DNA from: Streptomyces globisporus
GTDB taxonomy: Bacteria; Actinomycetota; Actinomycetes; Streptomycetales; Streptomycetaceae
Assembly (NCBI GenBank): GCA_014649555.1
Contig: BMTG01000004.1
Coordinates: 62,001 to 126,000, forward strand
Direction: 5' to 3'
DNA: 64,000 bases
Positions 41,899 through 52,369 of this stretch are shown here, piece by piece. Position numbers and translations under genes: made by a program. The notes beneath the pieces are model-generated. The model was not told where the DNA came from and searched no databases. It worked only from the letters and a program-made list of their open reading frames with translations. The stretch's first letter is position 1, and every line of letters begins with the position of its first letter.

Positions 41899-41924
41899 CC
41901 GAGCGGTCCGGGCCTTCGGCGTGA
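41899..41924. repeat. 26-bp direct repeat, right copy
   Basis: Identical to 40665-40690. Together with 41883-41890 it forms a weaker hairpin (GCCCGGAC/GTCCGGGC), a diverged copy of the pgl terminator, just before the VOC gene. Confidence 0.9.
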
Positions 41925-41936
41925 AAGGCTCGCCCC

Positions 41937-42299
41937 ATGGTGCATATCGGAACCGTGGTGATGGGCGCGACCGACGTGAGCAGGGCCGCCGCGTTCTGGA
42001 AGGCGGCGCTCACGTACACCGAGCGCGAGCCGGGGACGGACGACTGGGTGGTGCTGGTCCCGGTCGAAGGGCCCGGCGTCGGCGTGGCGTTGGGGCGCTC
42101 CACCTCCCCCGTGCAGGAGGTCCCCCGGGTCCACCTCGACCTCTACTCCGACGAGCAGGAGGCCGAGGTGGAGCGGCTGATGGGGCTGGGAGCCGAGCGG
42201 GTCGCGTGGGAGCTCTATCCGCCGGACCCGGACTTCGTGGTGCTCGCCGACCCTGAGGGCAACCGCTTCTGCGTCATCGACACGACGCACGCCGGCTGA
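41937..42299 (+). CDS. VOC-family (glyoxalase-like) protein
   Basis: A 120-aa vicinal oxygen chelate protein. It opens MVHIGTVVMGATDVSRAAAF, has VHLDLYSDEQEAEVERLMGL in the middle and closes with VVLADPEGNRFCVIDT, whose Glu is a usual metal ligand. It is distinct from the VOC protein at 21,137 (short shared motifs only). No clear ribosome site; AAGGCT lies 6 nt before the ATG, so leaderless translation is possible. It follows the right copy of the islet repeat and originally probably lay directly after pgl. Specific function is unknown. Confidence 0.78.
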   Translation: MVHIGTVVMGATDVSRAAAFWKAALTYTEREPGTDDWVVLVPVEGPGVGVALGRSTSPVQEVPRVHLDLYSDEQEAEVERLMGLGAERVAWELYPPDPDFVVLADPEGNRFCVIDTTHAG

Positions 42300-42314
42300 C
42301 CGCCCCGCCCCCCC

Positions 42315-43832
42315 TCAGGCCTTCTTCGGGGACCGCTCCAGGAAGGGCTCCAGCAGTCCCGGTACGGCCTCGGCGGCGAAGGTCAGGCCCTCGGACGCGT
42401 CGGTGTCGTACGCCGTGTACGCGCCGCCCCCGGCTGCCGTGGTGGCCGTGACGCTCAGCAGCCCGGCCCGGCGCTGGAACACCGACTGCTTGACCGTCCA
42501 GCCGATCACCCCGGCCCGTTCCAGGGCGGCCGTGGAGCGGCGCACCGTACCGGAGCGGGTGACCAGATAGCGGCCGGAGAGCGCATGCCCGAGGCCCCGG
42601 TACGCGTCCAGGGCGAGCACCACCGCCACGGGGACGGCCACCACCGCGCAGCCGAGCGCGATCCACAGCAGCACGGGGGTGAGCAGCGCCCCGAGGAGGG
42701 TCAGGACCAGGACCGGGCCGAGGACCGCGGCGAGCGACCAGCGCAGCCGGCGGCCCCGGGCGGCGCGCGGGTGCGGGGTGAGCGCCGCGCCGGTCGGGGT
42801 GTACGCCTCGCGCAGGACGTCGGCGGCGACGGAGTCGGCGCGGGCCCGGGGCGCGACCGGGAGCAGGGTGTTGTGGTCGGCGTTCCTGGCCTCGTGGTCC
42901 TTGGCCAGGCCGGTGGTGATGGCGTCGAGGCGAGCCGCGCCGAGGAGCCGGACGCCCAGGGGCTCGACCAGGTCGACGCCGCGCAGCCGGGCCTCCTCGA
43001 CGGAGATGGACCGGGAGGTGAACAGCCCGCGCCGGACCCGTAGTGTGCCGCCCGCCTCGCGCTCCAGGCGGTAGTTCCACCACATCTCGATCCAGAGGCC
43101 GAGCGCCCCGAGGACACCCGCGACCAGGGCGGCCAGGACCAGGGCGATGATCGTCCAGAGCAGCGGGGTGTCCCGGAACCGGTCGCCGACCCACTCGATG
43201 ACCTGGCCCTGGGCCCCGACCCATTCGCTGACCTGCATCACGGCCCCGGCGGCGGCCCCGCCGAGCATGGGGGTGACGAAGGAGACCGGGGCATAACGGA
43301 TCCAGCGGGGGTCCAGGACGGCCAGTTCGCCCTCGTGGTGGACGCCGCCGGCCGGTGCGGTGGCGGCCCGGTCCAGGAGGAGGCGGCGCAGCCGTTCGCC
43401 CTCGGCGCGGGTGACCGGGTCCAGTTCGAGGGTGGACTCGGAGCCCTGTTCGCCGGTGCCGATCCGGACGGTGACCAGGCCGAGGAGGCGGAGCATCGGG
43501 TTGGCCGTGAGGTCGACCGTACGGATGCGGTCGCGGGCCAGGGAGCGGCGTTTGACGAGGAGGAGGCCGGTGTGGAGGTCGACGTGCTCCTGGCCGATCC
43601 GGTAGCGGGTGCGGTGCCAGCGGACCCGGTCGGCGCCCGCCGCGACCCCGATGACCAGGACGGCTCCGGCGAGCACCTGGAGCACGGCGACGGGGAGGCT
43701 GAACCAGCGGGTCAGCCCGAGCGTGAGGGGGACGGCGGCGCCCGCGACGACCCCCGCCACGACGAGTGCGGTGACCAGGACTGTACGGGGGTCGAGGCGG
43801 CGCCAGTCGGCGGGCGGGGCGACGGTGCTCAT
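42315..43832 (-). CDS. Membrane protein with multiple bacterial PH (bPH2) domains
   Basis: A 505-aa protein with paired hydrophobic helices followed by bPH2 domains, as in YdbT. The first TM pair is TALVVAGVVAGAAVPLTLGL and VLQVLAGAVLVIGVAAGADR. A first PH part has RTRYRIGQEHVDLHTGLLLV and RDRIRTVDLTANPMLRLLGL. A second part, after TIIALVLAALVAGVLGALGL, has RLEREAGGTLRVRRGLF, and a third lies at ALDAYRGLGHALSGRYLVTR. It is coupled by 4 bp to a smaller bPH2 protein. YdbS/YdbT pairs in Bacillus have been linked to membrane-active bacteriocin resistance; the role here is not known. Confidence 0.8.
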   Translation of the reverse strand: MSTVAPPADWRRLDPRTVLVTALVVAGVVAGAAVPLTLGLTRWFSLPVAVLQVLAGAVLVIGVAAGADRVRWHRTRYRIGQEHVDLHTGLLLVKRRSLARDRIRTVDLTANPMLRLLGLVTVRIGTGEQGSESTLELDPVTRAEGERLRRLLLDRAATAPAGGVHHEGELAVLDPRWIRYAPVSFVTPMLGGAAAGAVMQVSEWVGAQGQVIEWVGDRFRDTPLLWTIIALVLAALVAGVLGALGLWIEMWWNYRLEREAGGTLRVRRGLFTSRSISVEEARLRGVDLVEPLGVRLLGAARLDAITTGLAKDHEARNADHNTLLPVAPRARADSVAADVLREAYTPTGAALTPHPRAARGRRLRWSLAAVLGPVLVLTLLGALLTPVLLWIALGCAVVAVPVAVVLALDAYRGLGHALSGRYLVTRSGTVRRSTAALERAGVIGWTVKQSVFQRRAGLLSVTATTAAGGGAYTAYDTDASEGLTFAAEAVPGLLEPFLERSPKKA

Positions 43833-44335
43833 GTGGCGTCGCCGGGGGTGTCGCGGGTGATCCGGGTGAGCCGCTCGGCCAGGTCGGCGGCGACCTCGTG
43901 GTCCAGGCCCTCGATCCGTACCGCACCCTTGGCGGAGGCGGTGGTGACCGTGACGGTGGCGAGCCGGAAGAGCTGTTCCAGCGGGCCCCGTACGGTGTCC
44001 ACGGTCTGGATCCGGGACATCGGGGCGATCCGCCACTCCTGCCAGAAGAAGCCGGTGAGGACGTAGACCGCGTCCTCGGTGACCTCCCAGCGGTGCGTGC
44101 GGAACCACCACAGGGGGAAGAGCACGGCGGTCGCCGTGCCCGCCGCGGCGAGGACCGCGGCGGGCAGCAGCAGCCAGAAACGGGCCGGCTCGATCAGCGC
44201 GCCCAGCACCGCGAGCGGCACGACGGGCACGGCGGTCATCAGCAGCCACTGGGCCCGCCACCAGCCGACAGCGCGCTCGTTCAGCGTGTTGCGCGGCGGC
44301 CGCAGCCGGACCGTCTCCCCCTCCCCCGGTGGCAT
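43829..44335 (-). CDS. Bacterial PH-domain membrane protein (YdbS-like)
   Basis: A 168-aa protein starting MPPGEGETVRLRPPRNTLNE, with two hydrophobic helices (LMTAVPVVPLAVLGALIEPA and LLLPAAVLAAAGTATAVLFP). A bPH2 domain follows (HRWEVTEDAVYVLTGFFWQE, RIAPMSRIQTVDTVRGPLEQ, FRLATVTVTTAS). It precedes the larger PH-domain gene with a 4-bp overlap, the same order as ydbS-ydbT. ATG is at 44335, only 4 nt after the pgi stop; an in-frame start at 44422 would overlap pgi. No ribosome site is visible, so it may depend on ribosomes terminating at pgi. Confidence 0.75.
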   Translation of the reverse strand: MPPGEGETVRLRPPRNTLNERAVGWWRAQWLLMTAVPVVPLAVLGALIEPARFWLLLPAAVLAAAGTATAVLFPLWWFRTHRWEVTEDAVYVLTGFFWQEWRIAPMSRIQTVDTVRGPLEQLFRLATVTVTTASAKGAVRIEGLDHEVAADLAERLTRITRDTPGDAT

Positions 44336-44339
44336 CGGC

Positions 44340-45998
44340 TCAGCGCCCGCGCAGGGTGCGGTAGGCGTCGACCAGGGCGGCGGTGGAGCTGTCGAGCTGC
44401 CCGGCGTCCGCTCCCCCGTCACCGGTCAGCAGCGGTTCGATCTTCTTGGCGAGGACCTTGCCGAGCTCGACGCCCCACTGGTCGAAGGAGTCGATGTTCC
44501 AGATGGCGCCCTGGACGAAGACCTTGTGCTCGTACAGCGCGACGAGCTGGCCGAGGACCGAGGGGGTCAGCTTGTCGGCGAGGATCGTCGTCGTGGGGTG
44601 GTTGCCCCGGAACGTCTTGTGCGGGACGAGCTCCTCGGGCACGCCTTCGGCGCGGACCTCCTCGGGCGTCTTGCCGAAGGCCAGGGCCTGCGTCTGGGCG
44701 AAGAAGTTGGCCATCAGCAGGTCGTGCTGGGCGATCAGGCCGGGCAGCAGGTCGTGGACCGGGGCGGCGAAGCCGATGAAGTCCGCCGGGATCAGCTTGG
44801 TGCCCTGGTGGATCAACTGGTAGTAGGCGTGCTGCCCGTTGGTGCCCGGGGTGCCCCAGACGACCGGGCCGGTCTGCCAGTCGACGCGGTCGCCTTCGCG
44901 GTCGACGGACTTGCCGTTGGACTCCATGTCGAGCTGCTGGAGATACGCGGTGAACTTGGACAGGTAGTGGCTGTAGGGCAGCACCGCGTGCGACTGGGCA
45001 TCGAAGAAGTTGCCGTACCAGACGCCGAGGAGGCCCAGCAGGAGCGGGGCGTTCTCCTCGGCGGGGGCGGTGCGGAAGTGCTCGTCGACGAGGTGGAAGC
45101 CGTCCAGCATCTCGCGGAAGCGGTCCGGGCCGATGGCGACCATCAGCGAGAGGCCGATCGCCGAGTCGTAGCTGTAGCGGCCACCGACCCAGTCCCAGAA
45201 CTCGAACATGTTGGCCGTGTCGATGCCGAACTCTTCGACCTTCTCGGCGTTGGTCGACAGCGCCACGAAGTGCTTCGCGACGGCGTCCTGACCGGCTTTC
45301 AGCTCGGTCAGCAGCCAGTCGCGGGCGGAGGTGGCGTTGGTGATGGTCTCGATCGTCGTGAACGTCTTGGAAGCGATGACGAACAGCGTCTCGGCCGGGT
45401 CGAGGTCGCGGACGGCCTCGTGGAGGTCGGCGCCGTCGACGTTGGAGACGAAGCGGAGGGTGAGGTCGCGGTCCGTGAAGGAGCGCAGCACCTCGTAGGC
45501 CATGGCGGGGCCGAGGTCGGAACCGCCGATGCCGATGTTGACGATGTTCTTGACCGGCTTGCCGGTGTGGCCGGTCCACTGCCCGGAGCGGACCTGGTCG
45601 GCGAAGGAGGCCATCTTGTCGAGGACGGCGTGCACCGCCGGTACGACATTCTCGCCGTCGACCTCGACGACCGCGTCGCGCGGGGCGCGGAGCGCGGTGT
45701 GCAGGACCGCCCGGTCCTCGGTGGTGTTGATCTTCTCGCCGCGGAACATCGCGTCCCGCAGCTCCGCGACCCCGGTGGCGGCGGCCAGCTCGCGCAGCAG
45801 GCGCAGCGTCTCGTCGGTGACCAGGTGCTTGGAGTAGTCGAGGTGGAGGTCGCCGACCCGCAGGGTGTAGGCGGTGCCCCGCTCCGGCTGCCGCGCGAAC
45901 AGCTCGCGCAGCTGGGGTGCGCCGAGCTCCTCACGGTGCTTGGCGAGGGCCGTCCACTCGGGCGTCTGGTTGAGCTTGGTTCGGCTTGCTGCGTTCAT
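44340..45998 (-). CDS. pgi: Glucose-6-phosphate isomerase
   Basis: A 552-aa isomerase. It has [20 protein letters not shown], the SIS-domain phosphate loop [20 protein letters not shown], and [17 protein letters not shown]. Catalytic-region motifs [18 protein letters not shown] and [20 protein letters not shown] follow. It interconverts glucose-6-phosphate and fructose-6-phosphate, linking the pentose-phosphate operon and the glycolytic genes in this window. The ATG at 45998 ([15 protein letters not shown]) was chosen over the start eight codons upstream. It is followed at once by the PH-domain pair. Typical length. Confidence 0.95.
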   Translation of the reverse strand: MNAASRTKLNQTPEWTALAKHREELGAPQLRELFARQPERGTAYTLRVGDLHLDYSKHLVTDETLRLLRELAAATGVAELRDAMFRGEKINTTEDRAVLHTALRAPRDAVVEVDGENVVPAVHAVLDKMASFADQVRSGQWTGHTGKPVKNIVNIGIGGSDLGPAMAYEVLRSFTDRDLTLRFVSNVDGADLHEAVRDLDPAETLFVIASKTFTTIETITNATSARDWLLTELKAGQDAVAKHFVALSTNAEKVEEFGIDTANMFEFWDWVGGRYSYDSAIGLSLMVAIGPDRFREMLDGFHLVDEHFRTAPAEENAPLLLGLLGVWYGNFFDAQSHAVLPYSHYLSKFTAYLQQLDMESNGKSVDREGDRVDWQTGPVVWGTPGTNGQHAYYQLIHQGTKLIPADFIGFAAPVHDLLPGLIAQHDLLMANFFAQTQALAFGKTPEEVRAEGVPEELVPHKTFRGNHPTTTILADKLTPSVLGQLVALYEHKVFVQGAIWNIDSFDQWGVELGKVLAKKIEPLLTGDGGADAGQLDSSTAALVDAYRTLRGR

Positions 45999-46110
45999 CC
46001 GGGATATCAGCCCACTTCTCACTCGTCATCAGCATCCCCGCTGCCCCTCCAACCTAATTGATCGAGGAGGCCGACGGCGTGGAGGAGGGCGGTGGCGCGG
46101 GAACGCGATA

Positions 46111-46139
46111 CGGCCGGACACCCGTGGGGTGTCCGGCCG
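46111..46139 (-). terminator. rbpA terminator
   Basis: A perfect 13-bp inverted repeat with a GTG loop, 41 nt after the rbpA stop. Confidence 0.7.
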
Positions 46140-46179
46140 GTGAATGACTGGGGTTTCCGTGGAGCTGTGCGGGGAGATG

Positions 46180-46515
46180 TCAGATCTCGCCGCGGAGTTT
46201 GGCCAGTGCCTCGGCGAGGATCGCCTCGCCGTCCTCGTCGCTGCGCCGCTCGCGTACGTACGCCAGATGCGTCTTGTACGGCTCGGTGCGGGGCGGGTCG
46301 GGGGGGCTGTCCTTGTCCTGGCCGGCCGGGAAGCCGCAGCGCGGGCAGTCCCAGGTGTCCGGCACCTGCGCGTCATGGGCGAAGCTCGGCTGCGTCTCGT
46401 GCCCGTTCGAGCACCAGAAGGAGATGCGGGCGCGCGGCGCGGACTCACCGCGCTCGGCCTCCCCCATCGGCCCCGCTCCGACCCGGCTTCCCCGGATCGC
46501 GTTGCCACTTGCCAC
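46180..46515 (-). CDS. rbpA: RNA polymerase-binding protein RbpA
   Basis: A 111-aa RbpA-family protein. The N-terminal AIRGSRVGAGPM matches the core loop region, and a zinc-ribbon-like part follows with C35 and H39 (WCSNGHE) and C57 and C60 (WDCPRC). The C-terminal sigma-interacting part is THLAYVRERRSDEDGEAIL, then AEALAKLRGEI. RbpA binds RNA polymerase and group 1/2 sigma factors and promotes transcription in actinobacteria. Streptomyces has RbpA paralogs, so this may be the paralog rather than the main copy. GTG start at 46515 with AGGGAG upstream; TAGACT (46561-46556) is a good -10. Confidence 0.8.
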   Translation of the reverse strand: MASGNAIRGSRVGAGPMGEAERGESAPRARISFWCSNGHETQPSFAHDAQVPDTWDCPRCGFPAGQDKDSPPDPPRTEPYKTHLAYVRERRSDEDGEAILAEALAKLRGEI

Positions 46516-46555
46516 GGTCGTAACTCCCTGCGTGATGGTGCTCGAAGGATGCCTC

Positions 46556-46561
46556 AGTCTA
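46556..46561 (-). promoter_or_regulatory. rbpA -10 element
   Basis: TAGACT on the minus strand, 40 nt before the GTG start. Confidence 0.5.
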
Positions 46562-46626
46562 CGTAAGGCCCAACGTGCGTCCAGTGGAAGGAGTTACACC
46601 GTTACCGGAATCGCGGAACGGGTCGT

Positions 46627-46860
46627 TCAGTCGAGCTTGATGAGCAGACCGAGGACGACGATGCACGCGAACCAGACCAGACCGACCACCACGGTGATCC
46701 GGTCGAGGTTACGCTCGGCGACCGAGGAGCCACCGACGGAGGACTGCATTCCGCCACCGAACATGTCGGAGAGGCCGCCGCCCTTGCCCTTGTGCATGAG
46801 CACCAGCAGCATCAGCAGCAGGCTGAAGACGATCAGGGCGATCTGGAACGCCAGAATCAC
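46627..46860 (-). CDS. secG: Preprotein translocase subunit SecG
   Basis: A 77-aa SecG with two transmembrane helices, ILAFQIALIVFSLLLMLLVL and ITVVVGLVWFACIVVLGLLI, joined by the family loop LMHKGKGGGLSDMFGGGMQS. It assists SecYE-mediated export. GTG start at 46860. It lies between the tpiA terminator and rbpA, the usual place in Streptomyces, downstream of gap-pgk-tpiA. Confidence 0.92.
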   Translation of the reverse strand: MILAFQIALIVFSLLLMLLVLMHKGKGGGLSDMFGGGMQSSVGGSSVAERNLDRITVVVGLVWFACIVVLGLLIKLD

Positions 46861-46905
46861 GGCTGGTCCCTACTTTCCGGATTTCTCGAATACTGCCTAC
46901 GTACA

Positions 46906-46942
46906 GCGGGGGCCGGAGGGTGACCACCCCCTCGGCCCCCGC
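46906..46942 (-). terminator. Hairpin between tpiA and secG
   Basis: GCGGGGGCCG and AGGG pair with CCCT and CGGCCCCCGC (one bulged G), 32 nt after the tpiA stop. Confidence 0.7.
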
Positions 46943-46973
46943 AAGGGTACGACGGATCGGCGCTACCGCATAC

Positions 46974-47750
46974 TCACTGGTCGCGGAAGCGGACGATCTT
47001 GACGAACTCGTCGGCGTCCAGTGCGGCGCCGCCGATGAGGGCACCGTCCACGTCGGGCTGCGCCATGATCGCGGCGACGTTGCCGGACTTGACGGAACCG
47101 CCGTACTGGATACGGACGGCGTCGGCCAGCTCCTGCGAGTACAGCTCGGCAAGACGGCGGCGGATCGCGCCGCAGACCTCCTGGGCGTCCTCGGGGGTGG
47201 CCACCTCGCCGGTCCCGATGGCCCAGACCGGCTCGTAGGCGATGACGATGGTCTCGGCCTGCTCGGCGGGGATGTCCTTCAGGGCGCCGTCGAGCTGCGC
47301 GAGGGTGTAGGAGACCTGGTCACCGGCCTTGCGGATGTCCAGGCCCTCGCCGACGCAGAGGATCGGGGTCAGGCCGTTCTTGAACGCGGCCTTCACCTTG
47401 GCGTTGCAGATCTCGTCGCTCTCGGCGTGGTACTGGCGGCGCTCGCTGTGGCCGACGGCCACGTAGGTGCAGCGCAGCTTGGCGAGCATCGGGCCGGAGA
47501 TCTCACCGGTGTACGCGCCGGAGTCGTGCGCCGAGATGTCCTGGGCGCCGTACTTGATCTTCAGCTTGTCGCCGTCGACGAGGGTCTGTACGGAGCGCAG
47601 GTCGGTGAAGGGCGCCAGGACGGCGACCTCGACGTCCTCGTAGTCCTTGTCGGTCAGCGCGAAGGAGAGCTTCTGGACGTGGGCGATGGCCTCGAGGTGG
47701 TTGAGGTTCATCTTCCAGTTGCCCGCCATCAGCGGGGTGCGGGTGGTCAT
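46974..47750 (-). CDS. tpiA: Triose-phosphate isomerase
   Basis: A 258-aa TIM barrel. N-terminal [16 protein letters not shown] holds the catalytic Lys, [14 protein letters not shown] the catalytic His, and [20 protein letters not shown] the catalytic Glu with loop 6. YGGSVKSGN and [18 protein letters not shown] bind phosphate. It interconverts the triose phosphates. ATG at 47750 lies 6 nt after the pgk stop. Length and motifs are textbook. Confidence 0.96.
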   Translation of the reverse strand: MTTRTPLMAGNWKMNLNHLEAIAHVQKLSFALTDKDYEDVEVAVLAPFTDLRSVQTLVDGDKLKIKYGAQDISAHDSGAYTGEISGPMLAKLRCTYVAVGHSERRQYHAESDEICNAKVKAAFKNGLTPILCVGEGLDIRKAGDQVSYTLAQLDGALKDIPAEQAETIVIAYEPVWAIGTGEVATPEDAQEVCGAIRRRLAELYSQELADAVRIQYGGSVKSGNVAAIMAQPDVDGALIGGAALDADEFVKIVRFRDQ

Positions 47751-47756
47751 GAAAGG

Positions 47757-48968
47757 TCAGTCCTCCAGTGCGGCGAGCCCGGGAAGCGTCTTGCCCTCGA
47801 GGTATTCGAGGCTCGCGCCGCCACCGGTCGAAATATGTCCGAAAGCATTCTCGTCGAAGCCCAGGATGCGGACGGCCGCGGCGGAGTCGCCACCGCCGAC
47901 GACGCTGAAGGCCGGGGAGTCGACGAGCGCCTGGGCGACCGCGCGGGTGCCGTCGGCGAAGTCGGGGTGCTCGAAGACGCCCATCGGGCCGTTCCAGAAG
48001 ACGGTGGCCGCGTCGGCGAGCTTCGATGCGTAGAGCTTGTTGGTCTCGGGTCCGTTGTCCAGCCCCATCTGTGCGGCCGGAATGGCGTCGGCGGCGACGG
48101 TGGTGGGGTGGGCCGGGGCCTTGGTCTTCAGGTCGGGGAAGGCGGGGGCGACGACGACGTCGACGGGGAGGACGAACTCCACACCCTTCTCCTCTGCCCG
48201 GCGCAGGTACTCCTGCACGGCGGGGATCTGGTCCTCCTGGAGCAGCGAGCTGCCGACCTCGTGGCCCTGGGCCTTGAGGAAGGTGTACGCCATGCCGCCG
48301 CCGATGAGGATGCGGTCGGCCCGCTCCAGCAGGTGGTCGATCACGCCGAGCTTGTCGGAGACCTTGGCACCGCCGAGGACGACCGCGTACGGGCGCTGGA
48401 CGTCGGTGGTGAGCTTCTTCAGGACGCCGACCTCGGTGGCGATGAGGTAGCCGGCGTAGTGCGGCAGCCGGGCCGGGAGGTCGAAGACCGAGGCGTGCTT
48501 GCGGTGTACGGCGCCGAAGCCGTCGCCCACGTAGACGTCGGCGAGCTCGGCGAGCCGGTCGGCGAAGGCGCCGCGCTCGGCGTCGTCCTTGGAGGTCTCG
48601 CCGGGGTTGAAGCGCAGGTTCTCGATGACGGCGACCTGGCCGTCGGCGAGCCGGGCGACCGTGGCGCGGGCGGACTCGCCGACCGTGTCGGTGGCGAAGG
48701 CGACGTCGGCGCCGAGAAGTTCACCCAGGCGGGCGGCGGCGGGCGCCAGCGAGAAGGCCGGGTCCGGGGCGCCCTTGGGGCGGCCGAGGTGCGAGGCGAC
48801 GACGACACGCGCGCCGGCCTCGGCGAGCTTGGCGACCGTCGGGAGGACGGCGCGGATCCGGCCGTCGTCGGTGATCGTGGTGCCGTCGAGCGGCACATTG
48901 AGGTCGGCGCGGACGAATACCCGCTTGCCCGCGACCCCTTCGGCGAGAAGTTCGTCGATCGTCTTCAT
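47757..48968 (-). CDS. pgk: Phosphoglycerate kinase
   Basis: A 403-aa kinase of two Rossmann-like domains. [17 protein letters not shown] binds 3-phosphoglycerate, [16 protein letters not shown] and [13 protein letters not shown] lie in the first domain, and [20 protein letters not shown] binds the nucleotide. [20 protein letters not shown] closes the second domain. It makes ATP from 1,3-bisphosphoglycerate. It lies downstream of gap, with a terminator-like hairpin in the 113-nt gap, and 6 nt before tpiA. Confidence 0.96.
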   Translation of the reverse strand: MKTIDELLAEGVAGKRVFVRADLNVPLDGTTITDDGRIRAVLPTVAKLAEAGARVVVASHLGRPKGAPDPAFSLAPAAARLGELLGADVAFATDTVGESARATVARLADGQVAVIENLRFNPGETSKDDAERGAFADRLAELADVYVGDGFGAVHRKHASVFDLPARLPHYAGYLIATEVGVLKKLTTDVQRPYAVVLGGAKVSDKLGVIDHLLERADRILIGGGMAYTFLKAQGHEVGSSLLQEDQIPAVQEYLRRAEEKGVEFVLPVDVVVAPAFPDLKTKAPAHPTTVAADAIPAAQMGLDNGPETNKLYASKLADAATVFWNGPMGVFEHPDFADGTRAVAQALVDSPAFSVVGGGDSAAAVRILGFDENAFGHISTGGGASLEYLEGKTLPGLAALED

Positions 48969-49007
48969 CTGTTCCGTTTACTCCTTGGAAGGACCGATGA
49001 GCATGCT

Positions 49008-49049
49008 AAGGGGCCCGACCCGCGCTCCGTTGCGCCGGTCGAGCCCCTT
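49008..49049 (-). terminator. Hairpin between gap and pgk
   Basis: AAGGGGC-C-CGACC pairs with GGTCG-A-GCCCCTT around a 16-nt loop, 32 nt after the gap stop. It may lower but not stop transcription into pgk. Confidence 0.65.
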
Positions 49050-49081
49050 CGCTCACATCGATGTGCCTGCCGACCCGAGGA

Positions 49082-50107
<1,026 letters not shown>

Positions 50108-50231
50108 TTAGGTACGCCGGTTTTCGACGCCGGCGAGTTGTATAGGGATGTCCCCGACCGCTTCCGACCCTACCTCTCCGAGGGCCGGGGAGTGACATCG
50201 AGAGGGGCACTGTGCGCCACCGGAAACGGCC

Positions 50232-50267
50232 GGAGGCCCGTACTCGCCAGTAGGAGTACGGACCTCC
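50232..50267 (-). terminator. whiA operon terminator
   Basis: GGAGG-C-CCGTACTC pairs with GAGTACGG-A-CCTCC around an 8-nt loop, between whiA and gap. Confidence 0.7.
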
Positions 50268-50279
50268 GTTTCGCCTGCC

Positions 50280-50339
50280 GGGACCTGGGTCCCGGTGGGT
50301 TCGGGACCGAGGTCCCGGTGGGATCGGGACCAACGTCCC
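50280..50339. repeat. Tandem 23-bp palindromic repeat between whiA and gap
   Basis: Two full units (50280-50302 and 50303-50325) and a partial third (50326-50339). Each begins with a GGGAC(C)...(G)GTCCC inverted repeat, followed by GGTGGG-T/A-TC in the two full units. Confidence 0.9.
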
Positions 50340-50354
50340 CCTCTCGGCGCCGAG

Positions 50355-51344
50355 TCAGCCGACCAGGCCGTCGGCGAGCTCCTCGCTGAGGGTCGCCTCG
50401 GTCCCCGGGATGCCCAGGTCCTGGGCCCGCTTGTCGGCCATCGCGAGCAGCCGGCGGATCCGGCCGGCCACCGCGTCCTTGGTCAGCGGCGGGTCGGCGA
50501 GCGCGCCCAGCTCCTCCAGGGAGGCCTGCTTGTGCTCCATGCGCAGCCGTCCCGCGGCGGCGAGGTGCTCGGGAACCTCCTCGCCGAGGATCTCCAGCGC
50601 GCGCCCCACCCGGGCCCCGGCGGCGACCGCGGCGCGGGCCGAGCGGCGCAGGTTCGCGTCGTCGAAGTTGGCGAGCCGGTTGGCCGTGGCGCGGACCTCG
50701 CGCCGCATCCGCCGCTCCTCCCAGGCGAGCACCGCGTCGTGGGCGCCGAGCCGGGTCAGCAGGGCGCCGATCGCGTCGCCGTCGCGGACGACGACGCGGT
50801 CCACGCCGCGCACCTCGCGGGCCTTGGCGGCGATGGAGAGCCGGCGGGCCGCGCCGACCAGGGCGAGGGCCGCCTCGGGGCCAGGGCAGGTGACCTCCAG
50901 GGAGGAGGAGCGGCCGGGCTCGGTGAGCGAGCCGTGGGCGAGGAAGGCGCCGCGCCAGGCCGCCTCGGCGTCGCAGGTGGCCCCCGAGACCACCTGCGGG
51001 GGCAGCCCGCGGATCGGCCGGCCGCGGCCGTCGACCAGACCGGTCTGGCGGGCCAGCTGGTCGCCGCCCGCCACCACGCGTACGACATAGCGCGAGCCGC
51101 GCCGCAGTCCGCCGGGGGCCATCACGATCAGCTCCGAGCTGTGCCCGAAGATCTCCAGGATGTCGCGCTTGAGGCGGCGGGCGGCGTTGCCGGTGTCCAG
51201 CTCCGCCTCGATCACAATCCGGCCGCTCACCAGGTGCAGCCCGCCCGCGAACCGAAGAATCGCCGAGACCTCTGCTTTCCTGCAGCAGGTCCGGGTGACG
51301 GGAAGATGAGAGATTTCGTTCTTCACCGCTGGCGTCATCGCCAT
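50355..51344 (-). CDS. whiA: Sporulation regulator WhiA
   Basis: A 329-aa WhiA. The N-terminal part is the degenerate LAGLIDADG homing-endonuclease-like fold ([40 protein letters not shown]). The C-terminal part is the HTH ([20 protein letters not shown], then [17 protein letters not shown]). WhiA controls aerial-hyphal sporulation septation with WhiB in Streptomyces. ATG at 51344, with a second in-frame ATG at 51338 that gives the ATGA overlap typical of this gene series with yvcK. It is the last gene of uvrC-rapZ-yvcK-whiA. Confidence 0.96.
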   Translation of the reverse strand: MAMTPAVKNEISHLPVTRTCCRKAEVSAILRFAGGLHLVSGRIVIEAELDTGNAARRLKRDILEIFGHSSELIVMAPGGLRRGSRYVVRVVAGGDQLARQTGLVDGRGRPIRGLPPQVVSGATCDAEAAWRGAFLAHGSLTEPGRSSSLEVTCPGPEAALALVGAARRLSIAAKAREVRGVDRVVVRDGDAIGALLTRLGAHDAVLAWEERRMRREVRATANRLANFDDANLRRSARAAVAAGARVGRALEILGEEVPEHLAAAGRLRMEHKQASLEELGALADPPLTKDAVAGRIRRLLAMADKRAQDLGIPGTEATLSEELADGLVG

Positions 51345-52369
51345 GGGCCGATCCTTCCATGCATCCGAAAAATACGGTCGTACGCGGCGGCCAACAGCTC
51401 CTGGTCATGGACCGGAACGCCGTCGGGCGATGCCACCGGCGCCAGCTCGACCGCGGCTCCGAGCCGCTGGGCGGCGTCGGCGAGGGACTCACGGTCGGGC
51501 ACGGCGGCCTCGTCGGCCAGCACCACGTCCAAGGCGAGTTTAGGGGCGTGTCGCCCCAAAACCTCCAAATGACGCTGCGGTGAGAAGCCTTCTGTTTCGC
51601 CGGGCTGGGGTGCGAGATTCAGCGAGAGGACCTTGCGGGCCTTCGTGGTGACCAGGGCGTCGAGCAGTTCCGGCACCAGCAGGTGCGGGATCACGGAGGA
51701 GAACCAGGAGCCGGGGCCGAGGACCACCCAGTCGGCGTCCAGGACCGCCGCGACGGCCTCCGGGACGGCCGGCGGGTCGGGCGGGACCACGTGCACGGAC
51801 TGCACCTCGCCGGGCGTGAGCGCCACCGTGGCCTGGCCGCGCACGGTGACGATCGCGTCGGGCAGGTCGGGGTCGTGGCCCTTGACCAGCGCCTGGAGCT
51901 CCAGCGGGACGGCCGACATCGGCAGCACCCGGCCGTGCGCGCCGAGCAGCTTGCCGACCAGGTCGAGCGCCTGGACGTGGTCGCCGAGCTGCTCCCAGAG
52001 GGCGACGATCAGCAGATTGCCGACCGCGTGCCCGTGGAGGTCGCCCTTGGACTCGAACCGGTGCTGGACCACCTGGGACCAGGTGCGGCCCCAGTCGTCG
52101 TCGCCGCACAGCGCGGCGAGCGCCTTGCGGAGGTCGCCGGGCGGCAGCACGCCCAGCTCCTCGCGCAGCCGGCCGCTTGAGCCGCCGTCGTCGGCGACGG
52201 TGACCACGGCCGTGAGATCGCCGGTGATCCGGCGCAGCGCCGTCAGGGACGCCGAGAGACCCATGCCGCCGCCGAGCGCGACGACCTTGGGCTGAGCACC
52301 GCGCTTGCGGCCCGAGAGCGCCGATGTGGCGCGGCTCAGGCGCCGCATCCGCAGATTGCGTCCGGTCAC
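51335..52369 (-). CDS. YvcK/CofD-like gluconeogenesis factor
   Basis: A 344-aa YvcK-family protein. The nucleotide-binding start is [20 protein letters not shown], followed by [20 protein letters not shown] and the [20 protein letters not shown] block. YvcK-type proteins bind UDP-sugars and are needed for growth on gluconeogenic carbon and for cell-wall homeostasis. GTG at 52369 overlaps the rapZ stop (GTGA), and the gene overlaps whiA by up to 10 bp. The rapZ-yvcK-whiA order is widely conserved in Gram-positive bacteria. An Arg-rich N-terminal extension ([20 protein letters not shown]) precedes the core. Confidence 0.9.
   Translation of the reverse strand: MTGRNLRMRRLSRATSALSGRKRGAQPKVVALGGGMGLSASLTALRRITGDLTAVVTVADDGGSSGRLREELGVLPPGDLRKALAALCGDDDWGRTWSQVVQHRFESKGDLHGHAVGNLLIVALWEQLGDHVQALDLVGKLLGAHGRVLPMSAVPLELQALVKGHDPDLPDAIVTVRGQATVALTPGEVQSVHVVPPDPPAVPEAVAAVLDADWVVLGPGSWFSSVIPHLLVPELLDALVTTKARKVLSLNLAPQPGETEGFSPQRHLEVLGRHAPKLALDVVLADEAAVPDRESLADAAQRLGAAVELAPVASPDGVPVHDQELLAAAYDRIFRMHGRIGPWR

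Noticed and set aside
46180-46860. A SigR promoter before rbpA
   Set aside because: No GGAAT-N18-GTT pattern is seen in the correct orientation; TAGACT is a better -10.
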